From: Whitmania pigra
Lineage: Eukaryota; Annelida; Clitellata; Hirudinida; Haemopidae
Reading direction: 5' to 3'
Assembly: GCA_021613335.1 (NCBI GenBank)
Contig: JAJTWR010000269.1
Location: 957,001-1,021,000 of the forward strand
DNA length: 64,000 bases
Both the position numbers and the translations under genes were made by a program. The first letter of the stretch is position 1; each line of letters starts with the position of its first letter. This document shows positions 12,601-23,400 of this stretch, piece after piece. Under the pieces are notes generated by a model. The model was not told where the DNA came from. It ran no database searches and saw only the letters and a program-made list of their open reading frames with translations.

Positions 12601-15600
12601 CAGATTAAATTATTAAGTAATAATTTTAATTCCGCACTTACTACCATCTCACCACGTAACGCTTAGCTGGTATTGTGGTAGCTTGTCAAATTTTTTATTT
12701 AATTGTAATATAATATGATAGTTTCAAAAACTAATTTGTTATAATTAAATTATTACTGACATCATCAACGGAATCAACTTTGTTTTAAGCATTATATTAT
12801 TTTCTTTTAACCATATCAATGTAAGCCCTCTTTATGTACGATTTAATAATTTAATTTAATATAAATTTACTTTATATTAAAAAAAATTAATTTATATTAA
12901 ATTAAATTTTTAAATTATATAATTTATATATTTTTTAAATTATTACAGTTATTAAATTGCCGTATTTTCACGAAATTAACACGCGGACGAATATAACACG
13001 CAATTTTTCCAATGTATGTAAAACATCACTTATAAAACACGCAAACGATTATAACACGCACCAATAGACGCAATTTTTTTTTTTGCTAAAGAAATTCAAC
13101 ATTTAAATTAAAATTATATATAATAAAATATTAAATTGAAGCAATTTCTAATATATAAAACAATCAAATTTAAAGTTGTCAAAAAATCTTCAGTTGGCTG
13201 AGCGGCCGGTGCTTGATAGATACATTGACATATAGATAGAAGTGCTCTTGATTGAAATATCGACATCGTTAAGAAAGTGGCTGATAAACGTAACTCGTTG
13301 CCAATAAACTTCAAGTCGTTTCTACGGCAAAACACAAAGGTAACAGAGTTCAACGTTAATAAGATATTGGTTTGCGAATGGAAAAAGAAGGAATGCTTGC
13401 TTGAGAAACTGAACCTGAGAAAACGTGCATGCCTTGGCCAAAATACGAAATGGCCAAAGTTAGAGTCTGATCTAAAGCTATGAGATAGCTTTCGACATTC
13501 CCGCTAGAACAGTGGAAGCATCTGGCGCCAGAACTGTGGCAATAACAACAAGTGCGCAGCCTTAACCTTTAGGCCATGCGGGCGCACCACGAACGGACAT
13601 GTTTCACAGTCATACTTGGATGCTCTGGGGCTGGCACAAGTCAAAACCAATATTGATTTTTAAGAGACAATGCGAAAAATTGTCAGCATGAAGCTATGGA
13701 TTCAGAAATGTTCTCAAACGAGACCGGGGATTTTTTTTGAAAGAGCTCGCGGTTGATCATGGATGCAATGACTGCTCATAAAGAGGAGTCAGTTAAGAAG
13801 ATGCTCAACTTAAGCGGATGTCACATTGCAATCTTCCCGGGTGGTCTATCATCCAAACTGCAACTACAAATCGTTGAGAAATTGACAGATCTGAGAGGCA
13901 GGAATGGATACAGAATGGCACACACACCCACACACCGTCTGGACGAGACAGGAAGGTCTTGTATTCCGAGGTACGCACGAGCATGGGACAAAGTGTAGCA
14001 GGATTTGATTCTGAGGGGCTTTAGAAAGGCTGGAATTAAGTCTACAGGAAAAGAGTAAAGTGACCATCCGGGCTTTGAACTAGCCTGCGATCCGGCAAGA
14101 GTCGAAAATGAATATGAAGGCTTAGTTGATGATGAGGAATAATTATTGGTCTTCTGATTGATTTTTTGAATGTGCATTATGTCTGTTAATAAATTATTTT
14201 AAAACTTCAAAGAACTGGTTAACGATTCATGAGCTCGTTGCAATTGGTCACGAGTCGCTTCGGTATTGCGTTCTCTATCCAATCCTTCCTCGAAACTATT
14301 TTTATTTTAAGATTTGCCTCAACTTCCTACTTTGGAATGCAGACAGTTCACGCATAATAATTTGTAAGGCAAAAGTGAAGCAATATTTCAAAGGGCGGTA
14401 ACGAACTCGTTAACCAATTCCACAACAATAACAATTCGCTTAACGAGTCTCTGTGTCCCATAACTCTCTAAATACGGAAATCACATATTTTGAATGTACA
14501 AATCTTAAGAGACATTTTTAAACATTTTGAGATCAATTCTTGGAGTAGATGATGAAGTTAAGCAAATGTACCATGCTGTGAGACACAGCTTCAATGGAAG
14601 GTATAGCATTGTTGAGGTCCAAACAGCACATCAAGTTATGTATAATAAATTATATATAATAATTTAATATAAATTTAATTTAATATAAATAGTTTTAGAA
14701 TTTAGCTGAATGCCACCCACAGTTTCAGAGCACTCGAGAGGGGATAAAGTTTCCATTTTTCTTAAAATATTATAATCAGTTAGGCAAAGTCTACTACCTA
14801 CGTTTACATAATAATATTACTACCATACCTAGTCACTTGCAAGTGTGTAATGAAATAAAGTACTTCCTGTTATAGCAAAGAAAGGATATAAATATTTTTT
14901 TCATTATAACCGCTTTTTGCAGTAATTTAATAAAAACAATTTTACAATAATATCAAATATAAGCCTACTTTATTTTACTGTCTCTATGACGATTTGCTTT
15001 GTTCATAAATCTTTTTATACAAAATAGTTCAGGGGTCCTAAATTTCTATCGGCGACCCTGCACAGTTTACGTGAATTTGCTGTCAGCGAGTATTGTCGTT
15101 CGAACTCCATTCATAGTTAAAGCACGGGTTCCCATCACCCTTTAGAGAATGTGTGCGATTAATGGCGGATTCGGGCTGGCCCTCACTGCCCGTCCCGCCT
15201 CGTAGAAAATTCATTCGGTATGGTTTTTACTTACTTTATTGTTATATTATTCATTTTCCATTTTATTTAGTTAAATTCTGTAAAATAATTCAAATAATTT
15301 CACAATTTTAAAATTTTAGCCCCCCGTTAAATCTGCCCACTAGTTCCGTTATGTGCTCCCCGCCACTTTAAGCATCTAGTTATGACAGACATCAGACAGC
15401 CTGCTAAATTTGTAGTTTCAACGAGAAATAATTCAACTTGAATGATTTATTTTGAATAAGATTCTGCATTTTAATTTCTCACTTTAAAGCATTTGTTGTC
15501 GGATCTCCAGGGGTAGCAGGCCTTTCCAGTGTTTGTGACGTTTCTCTTTCCGGAATATGTTCCGTCGTCTGTTGAACACTCTCCGTCGAACGTCTGACAT

Positions 15601-15845
15601 ATTCCTGCAATATTGAAATAAATGTATTTATATTATTATTTATAAATAGTTATTGTGCAGTACATATTTTTAATAAAGAAGTTTCGCTTTTGCTCGAGAT
15701 GAAAGTTACGAAAAATGCTTAAAATGAAGCAGAACAAGTTGTGAGGCAATTATATATAATTGACTATTATTAAAAATGTCTTACCAGGTTGTTGCACAAC
15801 TATGCAGGCAACACAAAATGTGATCAGAAACGTTTTAGTCTTCAT
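1..15845 (-). CDS. Giant mosaic cell-surface protein, copy L (5' part; 3' end beyond the window)
   Basis: This is a tandem paralogue of the gene at 16947-42296, in the same orientation and with the same exon order. It is truncated by the window edge inside the laminin-EGF exon (1-22). Exons 1-28 match one to one, except that copy R exons 13 and 14 correspond to a single exon here (4999-6066). The start is fixed by a signal peptide (MKTKTFLITFCVACIVVQQP). The exon-8 donor has changed from GT to TT (8187-8186), which should cause read-through to a stop. The first large intron has grown to 5.5 kb by transposon insertion. Expression status cannot be read from the sequence. Confidence 0.78.
729..3601 (-). 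CDS. Copy L exons: second beta-helix-like block
   Basis: Exons: 2946-3601, 2532-2869, 2288-2494, 2126-2199, 1973-2056, 1632-1899, 1067-1580, 729-1006; all in phase. The exon-21 donor that is broken in copy R is intact here (gtatttt at 2531). The acceptor used by copy R for the next-but-three exon (acatag) has decayed to catgg at about 1887. An AG twelve bases further upstream (1901-1900) restores the frame and adds about four residues. The frame is also open straight through the following short intron (1581-1631). Confidence 0.75.
3660..4933 (-). CDS. Copy L exons: SRCR-like domain and AbfB/beta-trefoil-like segment
   Basis: Exons: 4832-4933, 4585-4747, 4314-4492, 4020-4209, 3660-3928; all phases match. 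Key SRCR strings are DFGWWQILHNGVWKTI, SDVLCRQAGFKES and VQIQCTQNNEFSLQECYI. The third exon is two codons longer at its 3' end than in copy R. The second part contains PLKRPGWYLR and SFVRISKASSEYFYIRM, as in copy R. Confidence 0.7.
4999..8725 (-). CDS. Copy L exons 7-13: first beta-helix-like block
   Basis: Exons: 8587-8725, 8188-8352 (donor lost), 7973-8145, 6862-7795, 6319-6462, 6156-6233, 4999-6066. Exon 10 has exactly the same length as in copy R (934 bp) and ends with the same GC donor. After the exon-8 end the sequence reads TT where copy R has GT; translation continues FRNSY and then stops. The intron here is also only about 40 bp. A copy of the dispersed repeat lies in the intron after exon 10. 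The last exon carries the near-identical tract ending MTIEPGVQLNF. Confidence 0.75.
6528..6851. mobile_element. Short dispersed repeat in a copy L intron
   Basis: This copy lies in the same orientation as 18102-18411, with a somewhat longer AT-rich segment before its 3' end. It is flanked by AGTAA on both sides, a possible 5-bp target duplication. It sits about ten bases from the GC splice donor of exon 10. Copy R lacks it. Confidence 0.65.
8945..15845 (-). CDS. Copy L exons 1-6: signal peptide, kringle, F5/8C domain
   Basis: Exons: 15785-15845, 15483-15604, 9836-9977, 9615-9752, 9135-9394, 8945-9064. The kringle halves (CSTDDGTYSG and HNYCRNPVDPPDCHQDIPWC) are separated by a 5.5-kb intron, against 0.9 kb in copy R. 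The donor after exon 3 is a weak gtggct where copy R has gtgagt. Exon 4 is three codons longer than in copy R. The discoidin domain ends with LRIELFGC, as in copy R. Confidence 0.82.
10430..10685. mobile_element. Diverged inverted copy of the dispersed repeat
   Basis: The reverse complement matches the other two copies, including GTTAACTAATAAGTTTATTA and the GGTACTTAAG segment. The ends are degraded. It lies in the expanded kringle intron of copy L. Confidence 0.55.
10740..12097 (-). mobile_element. Internally deleted hAT-like DNA transposon
   Basis: The plus-strand right end closes with CGTTACTGCACAACACTG, so the reverse complement opens with CAGTGTTGTGCAGTAACG, a terminus typical of hAT elements. 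The left end has TACTTAAGTAAAAGTA-type subterminal repeats. On the minus strand two transposase fragments remain: a BED-finger-like piece (11528-11713, CLLCKQK then SPSNLNKNMEHAS) and a C-terminal dimerisation piece (11302-11499, NTPLSACAAVERLFSCAGL). The catalytic middle is missing. Confidence 0.65.
13260..14150 (+). pseudogene. Degenerate pogo/Tigger-jerky-like transposase
   Basis: Plus-strand fragments in several frames read like a CENP-B/pogo transposase. There is a helix-turn-helix part (FNVNKILVCEWKKKECLLEK, then KWPKLESDLK) at 13277-13483. A C-terminal DDE part (IMDAMTAHKEESVKKML, HIAIFPGGLSSKLQ, then RAWDKV) lies at 13753-13998, followed by GFRKAGIKSTGKE. Stops and frameshifts separate the pieces. 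It is an old relic inside the copy L kringle intron. Confidence 0.6.
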
Positions 15846-15874
15846 AAGTCTCAACTCAAACGAAAAGTCAGAAA

Positions 15875-15932
15875 AATCGGCTGACTTCTCAGCAACTGCT
15901 AACCGAAGTTAATTTATGTCGGACTACCTGTT
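15875..15932 (-). promoter_or_regulatory. Putative core promoter of copy L
   Basis: The minus strand reads TAGTCCGACATAAATTAACT and then CGGTTAGCAGTTGCTGAGAA, 30-90 bases upstream of the copy L start codon. It matches the block before copy R over about 60 bases. Confidence 0.5.
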
Positions 15933-16684
15933 CGTCAATAAACGTTTCTCTGAATTTGATTCACCTTTTCAATCTGCTGTAGCTTATCAACGGAGGTAAT
16001 TGTGAGAAAGTATCGAATTCACATCAATTATTCCCTGTTAAAAGTTTAATTGTTAAAAATTCTCTGAATTCATTTGTTCACTGCGATTAATGAATGCGAT
16101 TTAGTTTAAGCAGCAACTATATTTATCTTAGTTTTTAAAGAAATATTCTCGAGACTGACTACATCTACATTCTTTTGTGCCAATGCCTTTTTTATTTTAA
16201 AATTAATTTAAACTAAATTAATGAGTAATATCTTTTAAAATTAATAACGTTTAAAGTCTTTACATTATATTTCATGTGCCTAAACAACCTTCATAGATAT
16301 GTAGACAAGGCTTACTTTATTGAGCCTTGTTTTTGTTCGTAATTCGTAATTATGCTTCCTCGGGCATTCACAACTTTGATGTTAATAACCATCTATTTCA
16401 ATCAAAGAGTAATGATCATTTCAAAATTTTTACTTATGTCTGCCTAAGTGCAATTTTTCAAAGCCTTGAATAGTGAGATAGTCATCATAAGAATCGATGT
16501 ATTTTCGAATGAAGGTCACGTTTTAATTGTTTGTTTGGTTACCGCTTTGGGAATAAACTATTTTGAAATACGCTAAATAATACTATAGTATAATTTAATA
16601 CTAACCTCATACTATAATTAATAATTAAAAACTAATAACCTTATACTAATTCTCGAGTTTGCTCAACTGACAAAATTAAGTCAA

Positions 16685-16745
16685 AAACGTTGACTAACTT
16701 CGCAACAACTGCTAAGCGAAACTATTTTATATCGGACTATATTTC
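16685..16745 (-). promoter_or_regulatory. Orphan third copy of the promoter block
   Basis: The minus strand reads AGTCCGATATAAAATAGTTT and then CGCTTAGCAGTTGTTGCGAA, a diverged copy of the promoter block. It lies 0.85 kb upstream of copy L and just past the 3' end of copy R. No signal-peptide exon follows it directly. It could be an upstream alternative promoter of copy L or the remnant of a third gene copy. Confidence 0.35.
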
Positions 16746-16946
16746 ATTTAATGAACCAAATTTGTAAAAGCAAGACAAATTATAATAAAATATGTTTTCA
16801 ACAACGATTAACAAATGCAAAGCGAAAATGTTTGCTTAATTATTTGCGAATTATTAATTATATTAAAATTTAATTATATTTTAATTATATTAATTCGATT
16901 AGTTAATTATTTCTAGGAATATGCGCAAACTTTCGGTAAAATTGTT

Positions 16947-19900
16947 TCAAAATAAACTAAACAATGAAATCAAAATAATAGAGACAAATACAAATACAAA
17001 TCTGGCTATTTCAACAAAGTTATGACCCGCAGAAGACTTGGTATTCTTTGAAGTCGTCACAGTAGTTGTTGTGCTGCCTGCTGAATTCGTCCTCAGGGTG
17101 GATGTGGATGTTGTTGTCTGAGTAGGATAATTTGAACTGATAGAAGTAAAAGTAGTTAATGGATTTGTTTCAGTTGGAAGGATGACCACTATGACATCAA
17201 GGTAGGATTCCAACGGTGGAATTCCTAAAAACGAAAATCATTCAAGCTTAGCAGAAATACAATTATGTAGTCAAATAATGAATGTCAACCATCATCTTTT
17301 GCCACAACTTGTATCATAATTTGTGATGATTTGGACTTGTTAAGAGGTTTAATAATACTCAACCATCCAGTTGAAGATTCCAGCATAAAATATGACGAAT
17401 CATCACTTTTTAGAATTGTAAAGCTAATGGAATCGTTGTCTTTATCTCTGGCAATGAACTAGAGCAAGTAATATGGTTCAACATTCAGAAATGGGTTTAT
17501 ATTCGGTTTTAATACAATTTACCTGGTATATTTTATCAAAGAATTGCCCCTCCTCCACTTTGATGTAAACACTACCTGACACATTTATAAACTCTGGTGG
17601 AAATTCATTTACATTCAGAACCTCGATCAATATTTCAGCTGTGCCATTTAAAGCTATGGATTTATCAGAGTCATCGTATGCAATAACGATTAACTTGTAC
17701 GATCTTCTACTTTCAAAATCCAATGACTTGACAAGTGTCAGTAAACCTATATTAAAAATCAAATGGTAAAATATAATACTGTCTAAGAATAATCTCCCGC
17801 TAAATCGGCTCTCTCAAAATAGGCGAGTTTCAAGTCGGATGGACTTACTATGCAAATAAGTTGGGTGCCATTAAAGTTTTTATTAATCGACCTGAATGAC
17901 TATTATTACAATCATATTGTAATTATCAAGTATTCAATTCGTGAAATATTCTCAAAATAATTTTCAAACAATCTTACATATAGCATCTTCATGCATGGAT
18001 AAAGGCAGTTCTACCATCCCTTGCACAACAAAACTGATACAAATCAACTTACCATTTATCATGTCAATTGAAAAGACTCCATTATCATTTCCTTCAAGAA
18101 TATTGAAATAACCCGGGGGTCCGCAAATAAGTAAGTTAACTAATAAGTTTATTAGAGCAGGTATTCAGTTAACGGAACTGAATAATAGAAGTTAAGCGTT
18201 TAAGGAATTGAGGTACTTAAGGATGCAAATGGTTATTTGGGCTTCTAAGTTGTCTTGATTCTCGTTGTTTGTCAGTTGATTATCGAGAATGCCTTTCTGT
18301 AGCAAAAATAGATCCCACGTGCCCGGAAAAGATGCCAAATATAATTAAGTACAAATTTAACTATATTAGCAATATAAACTTAATTAATTTCCAAAAATCT
18401 AAGTTTACAACATAATACAAAGCAGTGCCGTCTTGATCAACTGCAGTCAACGTAGCAATACTATATCCTAATGGAGTTGTTTCATTCAAATAGAATGTTT
18501 GCGATTTGTGCTCAAACTCTGGTGGATACGTTTTATTGTCTGATATTGATATATTAAGTTGGAATGGTTGGGAATTGAATTTTCCATCAAAAGCTTTAAT
18601 CTTTAGCAATACATTGCTAAAGTTACATTCTTTAAGCGATTTGCTCAAACGCAGAATTCCAGAAGCCTCTTGTAAGTTGAAGAAGGTTGATTCATGTGAT
18701 GAAATTGATTCGATGGAGTACCTCAATTCACCTGATTAATAAGTATAATTCATTAAATATAAATAATGTCTCAAAGCAGTAATATGTAACCAAATTAGTA
18801 TATTTAAATATTAGCATTTTCTAACAAAAAATAGACAGACATACTGTTTTCATCACAGTCTGAAGCATTGAAAGTATATACAATTGCGTTAACTGGAGTG
18901 TTCGTAGAAATGGTGATATTTGATGAATTCTGTGGAAACACTGGTATGCAGTCATTTTCATCCTCAACTGAAAGTGTTATATTTGCCGACGAAGTAAGTG
19001 ATGGTGAACCGGAATCAGTTGCCGTAATTTCCAGATGATATTCAGAATATTCTTCTCTGTCCAAAGATGCAATCAAAACAAGTTCAACTCCTCCACGCAA
19101 CTCACGCAATTTAAATATGGAGGAAGGATTTGTAATGTTAGGAAACAATACTGTTAGACCGTATGATTCCACCAAACCATTTTGACCACAGTCTTCGTCT
19201 GTAACATTTAATGTGATCAAAGTAATTTCTCCAACAGAGTTTTCTTTAATCTTCACATTAAACGATTTTTCAGTAAATTTTGGAGAATGATCGTTAACAT
19301 CAAGAACATGGATTGTAACTCTACACGTGCTGGAAAATCTACCAGTTGGAGGAGCTCCATTGTCTGTGACTGATACTTGGAAGGAATAACTTGTGCTATT
19401 TCCAGAACACCTAATTGCTTGAGTATTAACAATGTTTCCTGTCTTTGAGTCTATTCTGAATGGTAACTGAGGTGAAGTGTCAACAATTTCAAAAGTCAAA
19501 AGCTCGTTTGGATCATCTTCGTCATAGGCTTCAACATGCCCTACTATTACCCCTAAAGATTTGGTTTCATTGGTAAAGAATATATAATCGGTTTGGTTGA
19601 ATTTGGGCTTGAACTGATTAATTCTTGTAACTTTCAAAGTAAAATTGAAGGTAGTCTTCATTGATGGATTTCCTTTATCTGTAGCTACCAAGGAAAACTC
19701 ATGATTTCCAATTGAATTAGTAAGAGGGATCTTAACAGAAAGTTCTCCAGAACTAATGTTGTACTTCAGTATGTCTGCATCTCCTTTGAGAAGTACATCC
19801 GTCTCCGCGTTGATTCCTTTATCTGAATCAGTCACTTTCACGATTCCAATTATAAATCCTGGTTGTGCAATACTTTCTATAGCAATTAAAGGTTCTATTC

Positions 19901-20453
19901 CACTAATTTGAGGAGCATTATCATTTTCATCAACAACATTTATCAAAACAAACGCTGTTCCGGTTTTTTGTGGTGAACCACTATCTCTTGCTAAGACAGT
20001 AAGACTGTAAGATTCTATTTCCTCTCTGTCTAGTGACATAGACGTTTTCAAAATTCCAGTCTGGGAATCAGCAGTAAATGGCAAATTGTTTTGCAAAGTT
20101 TCAGAGCTAATGAAATATGTAATATTATCTGAATCTTGGTCAATAGCCTTCAGCTGAAAAACCTCGGTTCCTTTTGTGGTACTTTCGGGAATACTAATGT
20201 TGTAAACCTCATCAGTAAACACAGGCGGATGTAAATTCATCTTGGTAAAAGATATTTCGTAAGAGTAGCTTCCTTCGTTTGGCAAGAGATCGAAGATTTG
20301 TAAATATGATTTCTTGTTGATGGTTTGAATCCAGACGTTATTTTCTGTGTCGATTCTTTTCGTATTATTTCTTCGAGCATCTGAGATTTGCTGGACAGTA
20401 TTTGAAATAACTCTCAAATATATCCAACCGCCAATTGCACAATTGGCTAATAT
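16947..20453 (-). CDS. Copy R exons 52-57: cadherin repeats, Thr/Ser stalk and hydrophobic C-terminus
   Basis: Exons: 18845-20453, about 18412-18731 continuing at about 18053-18101, then 17523-17746, 17290-17458 and 16947-17224. The 1.6-kb exon carries cadherin repeats with LDREEIESYSLTVLARDSGS, DENDNAPQIS, DVNDHSPKF and DENDCIPVF calcium-binding motifs. The last exon is Thr/Ser-rich (TTTTVTTSKNTKSS) and ends FVFVFVSIILISLFSLF-stop with no cytoplasmic tail, which suggests a GPI-anchor signal rather than a signalling receptor. A repeat of about 310 bp splits the penultimate cadherin repeat between LYY and ILEGNDNG. Confidence 0.82.
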
Positions 20454-23400
20454 CTGTAATAAATATGGAATTAATTAAATTCTAGGTAAGCCTGGCGATT
20501 TTACCTATTGAAAAGATGTGTCTTACTCTGGTTTGAGTGCCAGTTTCTGATGCGATGGAAGCATTGCAAGATGAAACATTTAAAGGATTTGTTCCATTCG
20601 AACTGTCATAGACAAGATGTGGCCAAAGATTTAGTTTTGTTTCTGGATCGACAATTAAAAAATCTGTCACCAAATCCGAAGATGGATAATCTATCATGAC
20701 ACTATGCAGCAGTTCGTGGAACTCGACTTTTTCTAGCACCGACAGTCTCGGATCTCCTGAAAATTAATTTTTTGTATTTAACTGAGGATCATGCTGATAA
20801 TGATAAGTTTATTTGTATAGCGCGATAAGCGCAAGCGTCAGGGGCGCTTTGTGGCGGTGCAAGCTGTGTAGTGAACATGATACGTAACGACTATTACTTT
20901 TACCGTTCGCAGGCATGATACCCTCTGGGCCAACTTGCATACCAAATGCTGTTTTTATTATGATTTTGGGAATGTATTTATAAAGTGAAAAGTTTTAACT
21001 AACCAAGTGGATTATTGTTTTGAAATGTTGCAGAAAAGTTGGAAAATGTTCCCGACAGGGAGCATGTCAAGATCCATTTGGCTGACTGAGTTGAATGTGG
21101 TCCAATGTCTCCAAAGTTAATCGTCAGAGATGGAGATATAATTTGGCTTTTTATTTGGGTTCCAATAATTTGGAAATTGACAAGCAATCCCTTTTCGTTA
21201 TCAATTATTTCTGGTTGTGAAGATGTAATCTTAAGCGATGTTGCAGTTCCATATCCTTCATTAGAAATTAGGATTCCAAGAACAGAAGGTACAGCTGGCT
21301 CAATTGCTATATTGTCGTAACAAATAAGAATTTAGTAAGCTTTTAAACTTCAAATGAATAAAATTAAAGATTGTAAATATTCTGTACTTGGAGTGAATGG
21401 ATCGTCACTGTAAACATATTTTTCCATGAAGTAATTGACGACCAATTTTGGATCAGGCTTCACAGTTATCGTGTCAGGGAACAAAGGCACCGTCATATTT
21501 TCGTTTCCGATGCTGTAGTATAGAGTTCCACCAACATTGTATTGGACGTCGTTTATAGGGGCAGCACTAGAAAAGGGAATAATGAGCCACGTAGTTTGTC
21601 CTTTCACGCCAGTTTGCAATTCACCAGATCCTGTAACGTCGGTTATTCCCTCCAGTTTTGGTTTTCCTGGGTTTTATAAAATAAGACACATGTTAATTGT
21701 TGCTGTTTATTTTGAGGATATGTTATTTAAGCTTTGTTAAATTATTATTTACCTATGGCAAATTTATCTGTAGCCTCAGGTGAGTTGATTCCAAACGTTG
21801 TAATCAGAATTTCGACTTTGATATTACTAAGCCGACTTGTTTCTCCATTTTCTAGAATCAGTGTTGCTTCAAATCCTGTTCTGGTAAGGGTCATCTTTTG
21901 TTGAATTTGTATGCGTACTTTGGCACAAATACCCTCTTCTGGTCTCTGATAGTCAATGATTTTATTCTCTAGAATTATGTATAGTTATGTTTGTGATTTA
22001 TAGTTTATAAAATGGTCTACCTCTTCGGCATCCAGGTATACACTATAAGCATCCATATACCAATCTTCTATGTTTTCTTTGTTTGCCTGATAAAATTAAA
22101 AAAACTGCTCAAATGTTTAATATGAATTTATGTATTTTACTGGTATTTGGAGTACTACCTGTTTTGCTTTATTTTCATAGTCGTCAATCTGGTTTTCAAT
22201 TTGTTGCAGTTTTAAAAAATCGATTCTTCCTTCTTTGTTGTTAAAATCACCTTTTTCCCAGCTGTAGAATGAATCATTGTAGCGAAGAACCAGTCTGCTA
22301 ACCATGTCAGCCGTAGCATTGCTTGGTAAAGGATTTTTCAAAACACTATTAAATTCTGCTATTGTCACCATTGTTCCTCCGTCACTCGTCTCTGAAAACA
22401 TTGGCTCAAAAACCTCTGCCCACCATTTAGAAGTTGAGTTTATGAGGTAAAACCTGAAGTACATGTAAAATATTTTTGATTTTACTTATATATTGAGTTA
22501 GTGCGACATAACATCTTCATAAATTGAGTAATTTGAATGATTAAATTGATGTTTAAATTTCTGAGTACCATTCATTATCTCCAACATATTCTTCTGCTAG
22601 TTTATGATACTGATATAAGGCTATCGATCTCTGGGCAAGTATCTGTCCCATTTCTCCTCGACTCAATGCAGCACTTCTTTTTTTTCTTTCCTGTGTAACC
22701 TCAGATTTAAAGCGGCACTCATAAATTAGTTTTATACATCTGAAAAAGATCAACTGAATATTTTACATATTTGCAGTCATGTAATTTAATCAATTGAGAG
22801 ATTTACTCTATAATTGTTTCTAATTCATCCTTTATAGCTTCCACAGCAGTGGCAACAAATTCTACCCTATAAAGTCTTTTCGTTTTGTAGAATTTCCAAA
22901 AAATTCCTTTTAGCAATCTTGCATAGTCGTTGAAAGCATTAAAGCAAGTCCAAGGGTAATTAAATGCACAGTTACAAAAAATTGGAGTTACCACGAGTGT
23001 TACTATTAGTTGTTCTAGAAAAAATTAAACATTCTAATATTATATTAAATTTCACCATACAAAGATACAATAATAATATTATAAAAATTTAAAACAAAGT
23101 GGATGAAAAAATTCACTTATGTCGGCTGAATCGCCTGTTGCATCACGTGTTCCGCCATCCAAACTGCCTGTTCCACCACCTAAACCTCCTGCTCCACCAC
23201 CCCAACCTATTCCACCATTTGAACCACCTGTTCCACCTCCTGAACCTATAAATACCCAATTAAACCAGAGGTTCGAAATACTTCCACCAGTGTCGCACTG
23301 TTTAAATATTGCTGTCGCTATATCGCGAACTCTTTCTTTATCACAAGAATAAGAATAAGCTGCTTTAACTAGAAGACAGAGACACTTCGTTCTAAAAATA

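Larger units (their letters stand above)
9978..15482. other. Expanded 5.5-kb intron of copy L
   Basis: The same intron in copy R is 0.9 kb (41023-41926). The extra sequence holds the inverted dispersed repeat, the hAT remnant and the pogo-like remnant described separately, plus AT-rich sequence. I see no other coding signal between 14200 and 15480. Confidence 0.7.

Noticed and set aside
20800..20940. GC-richer patch with TTATTTGTATAGCGC, resembling 3' ends of some retroposons
   Set aside because: It is short and without a poly-A tail, target duplication or second copy in this window.
23119..23352. Proline-rich plus-strand frame (PPKPPAPPPQPIPP)
   Set aside because: It is the antisense of the glycine-rich exon of copy R; splice sites and phases support the minus strand.
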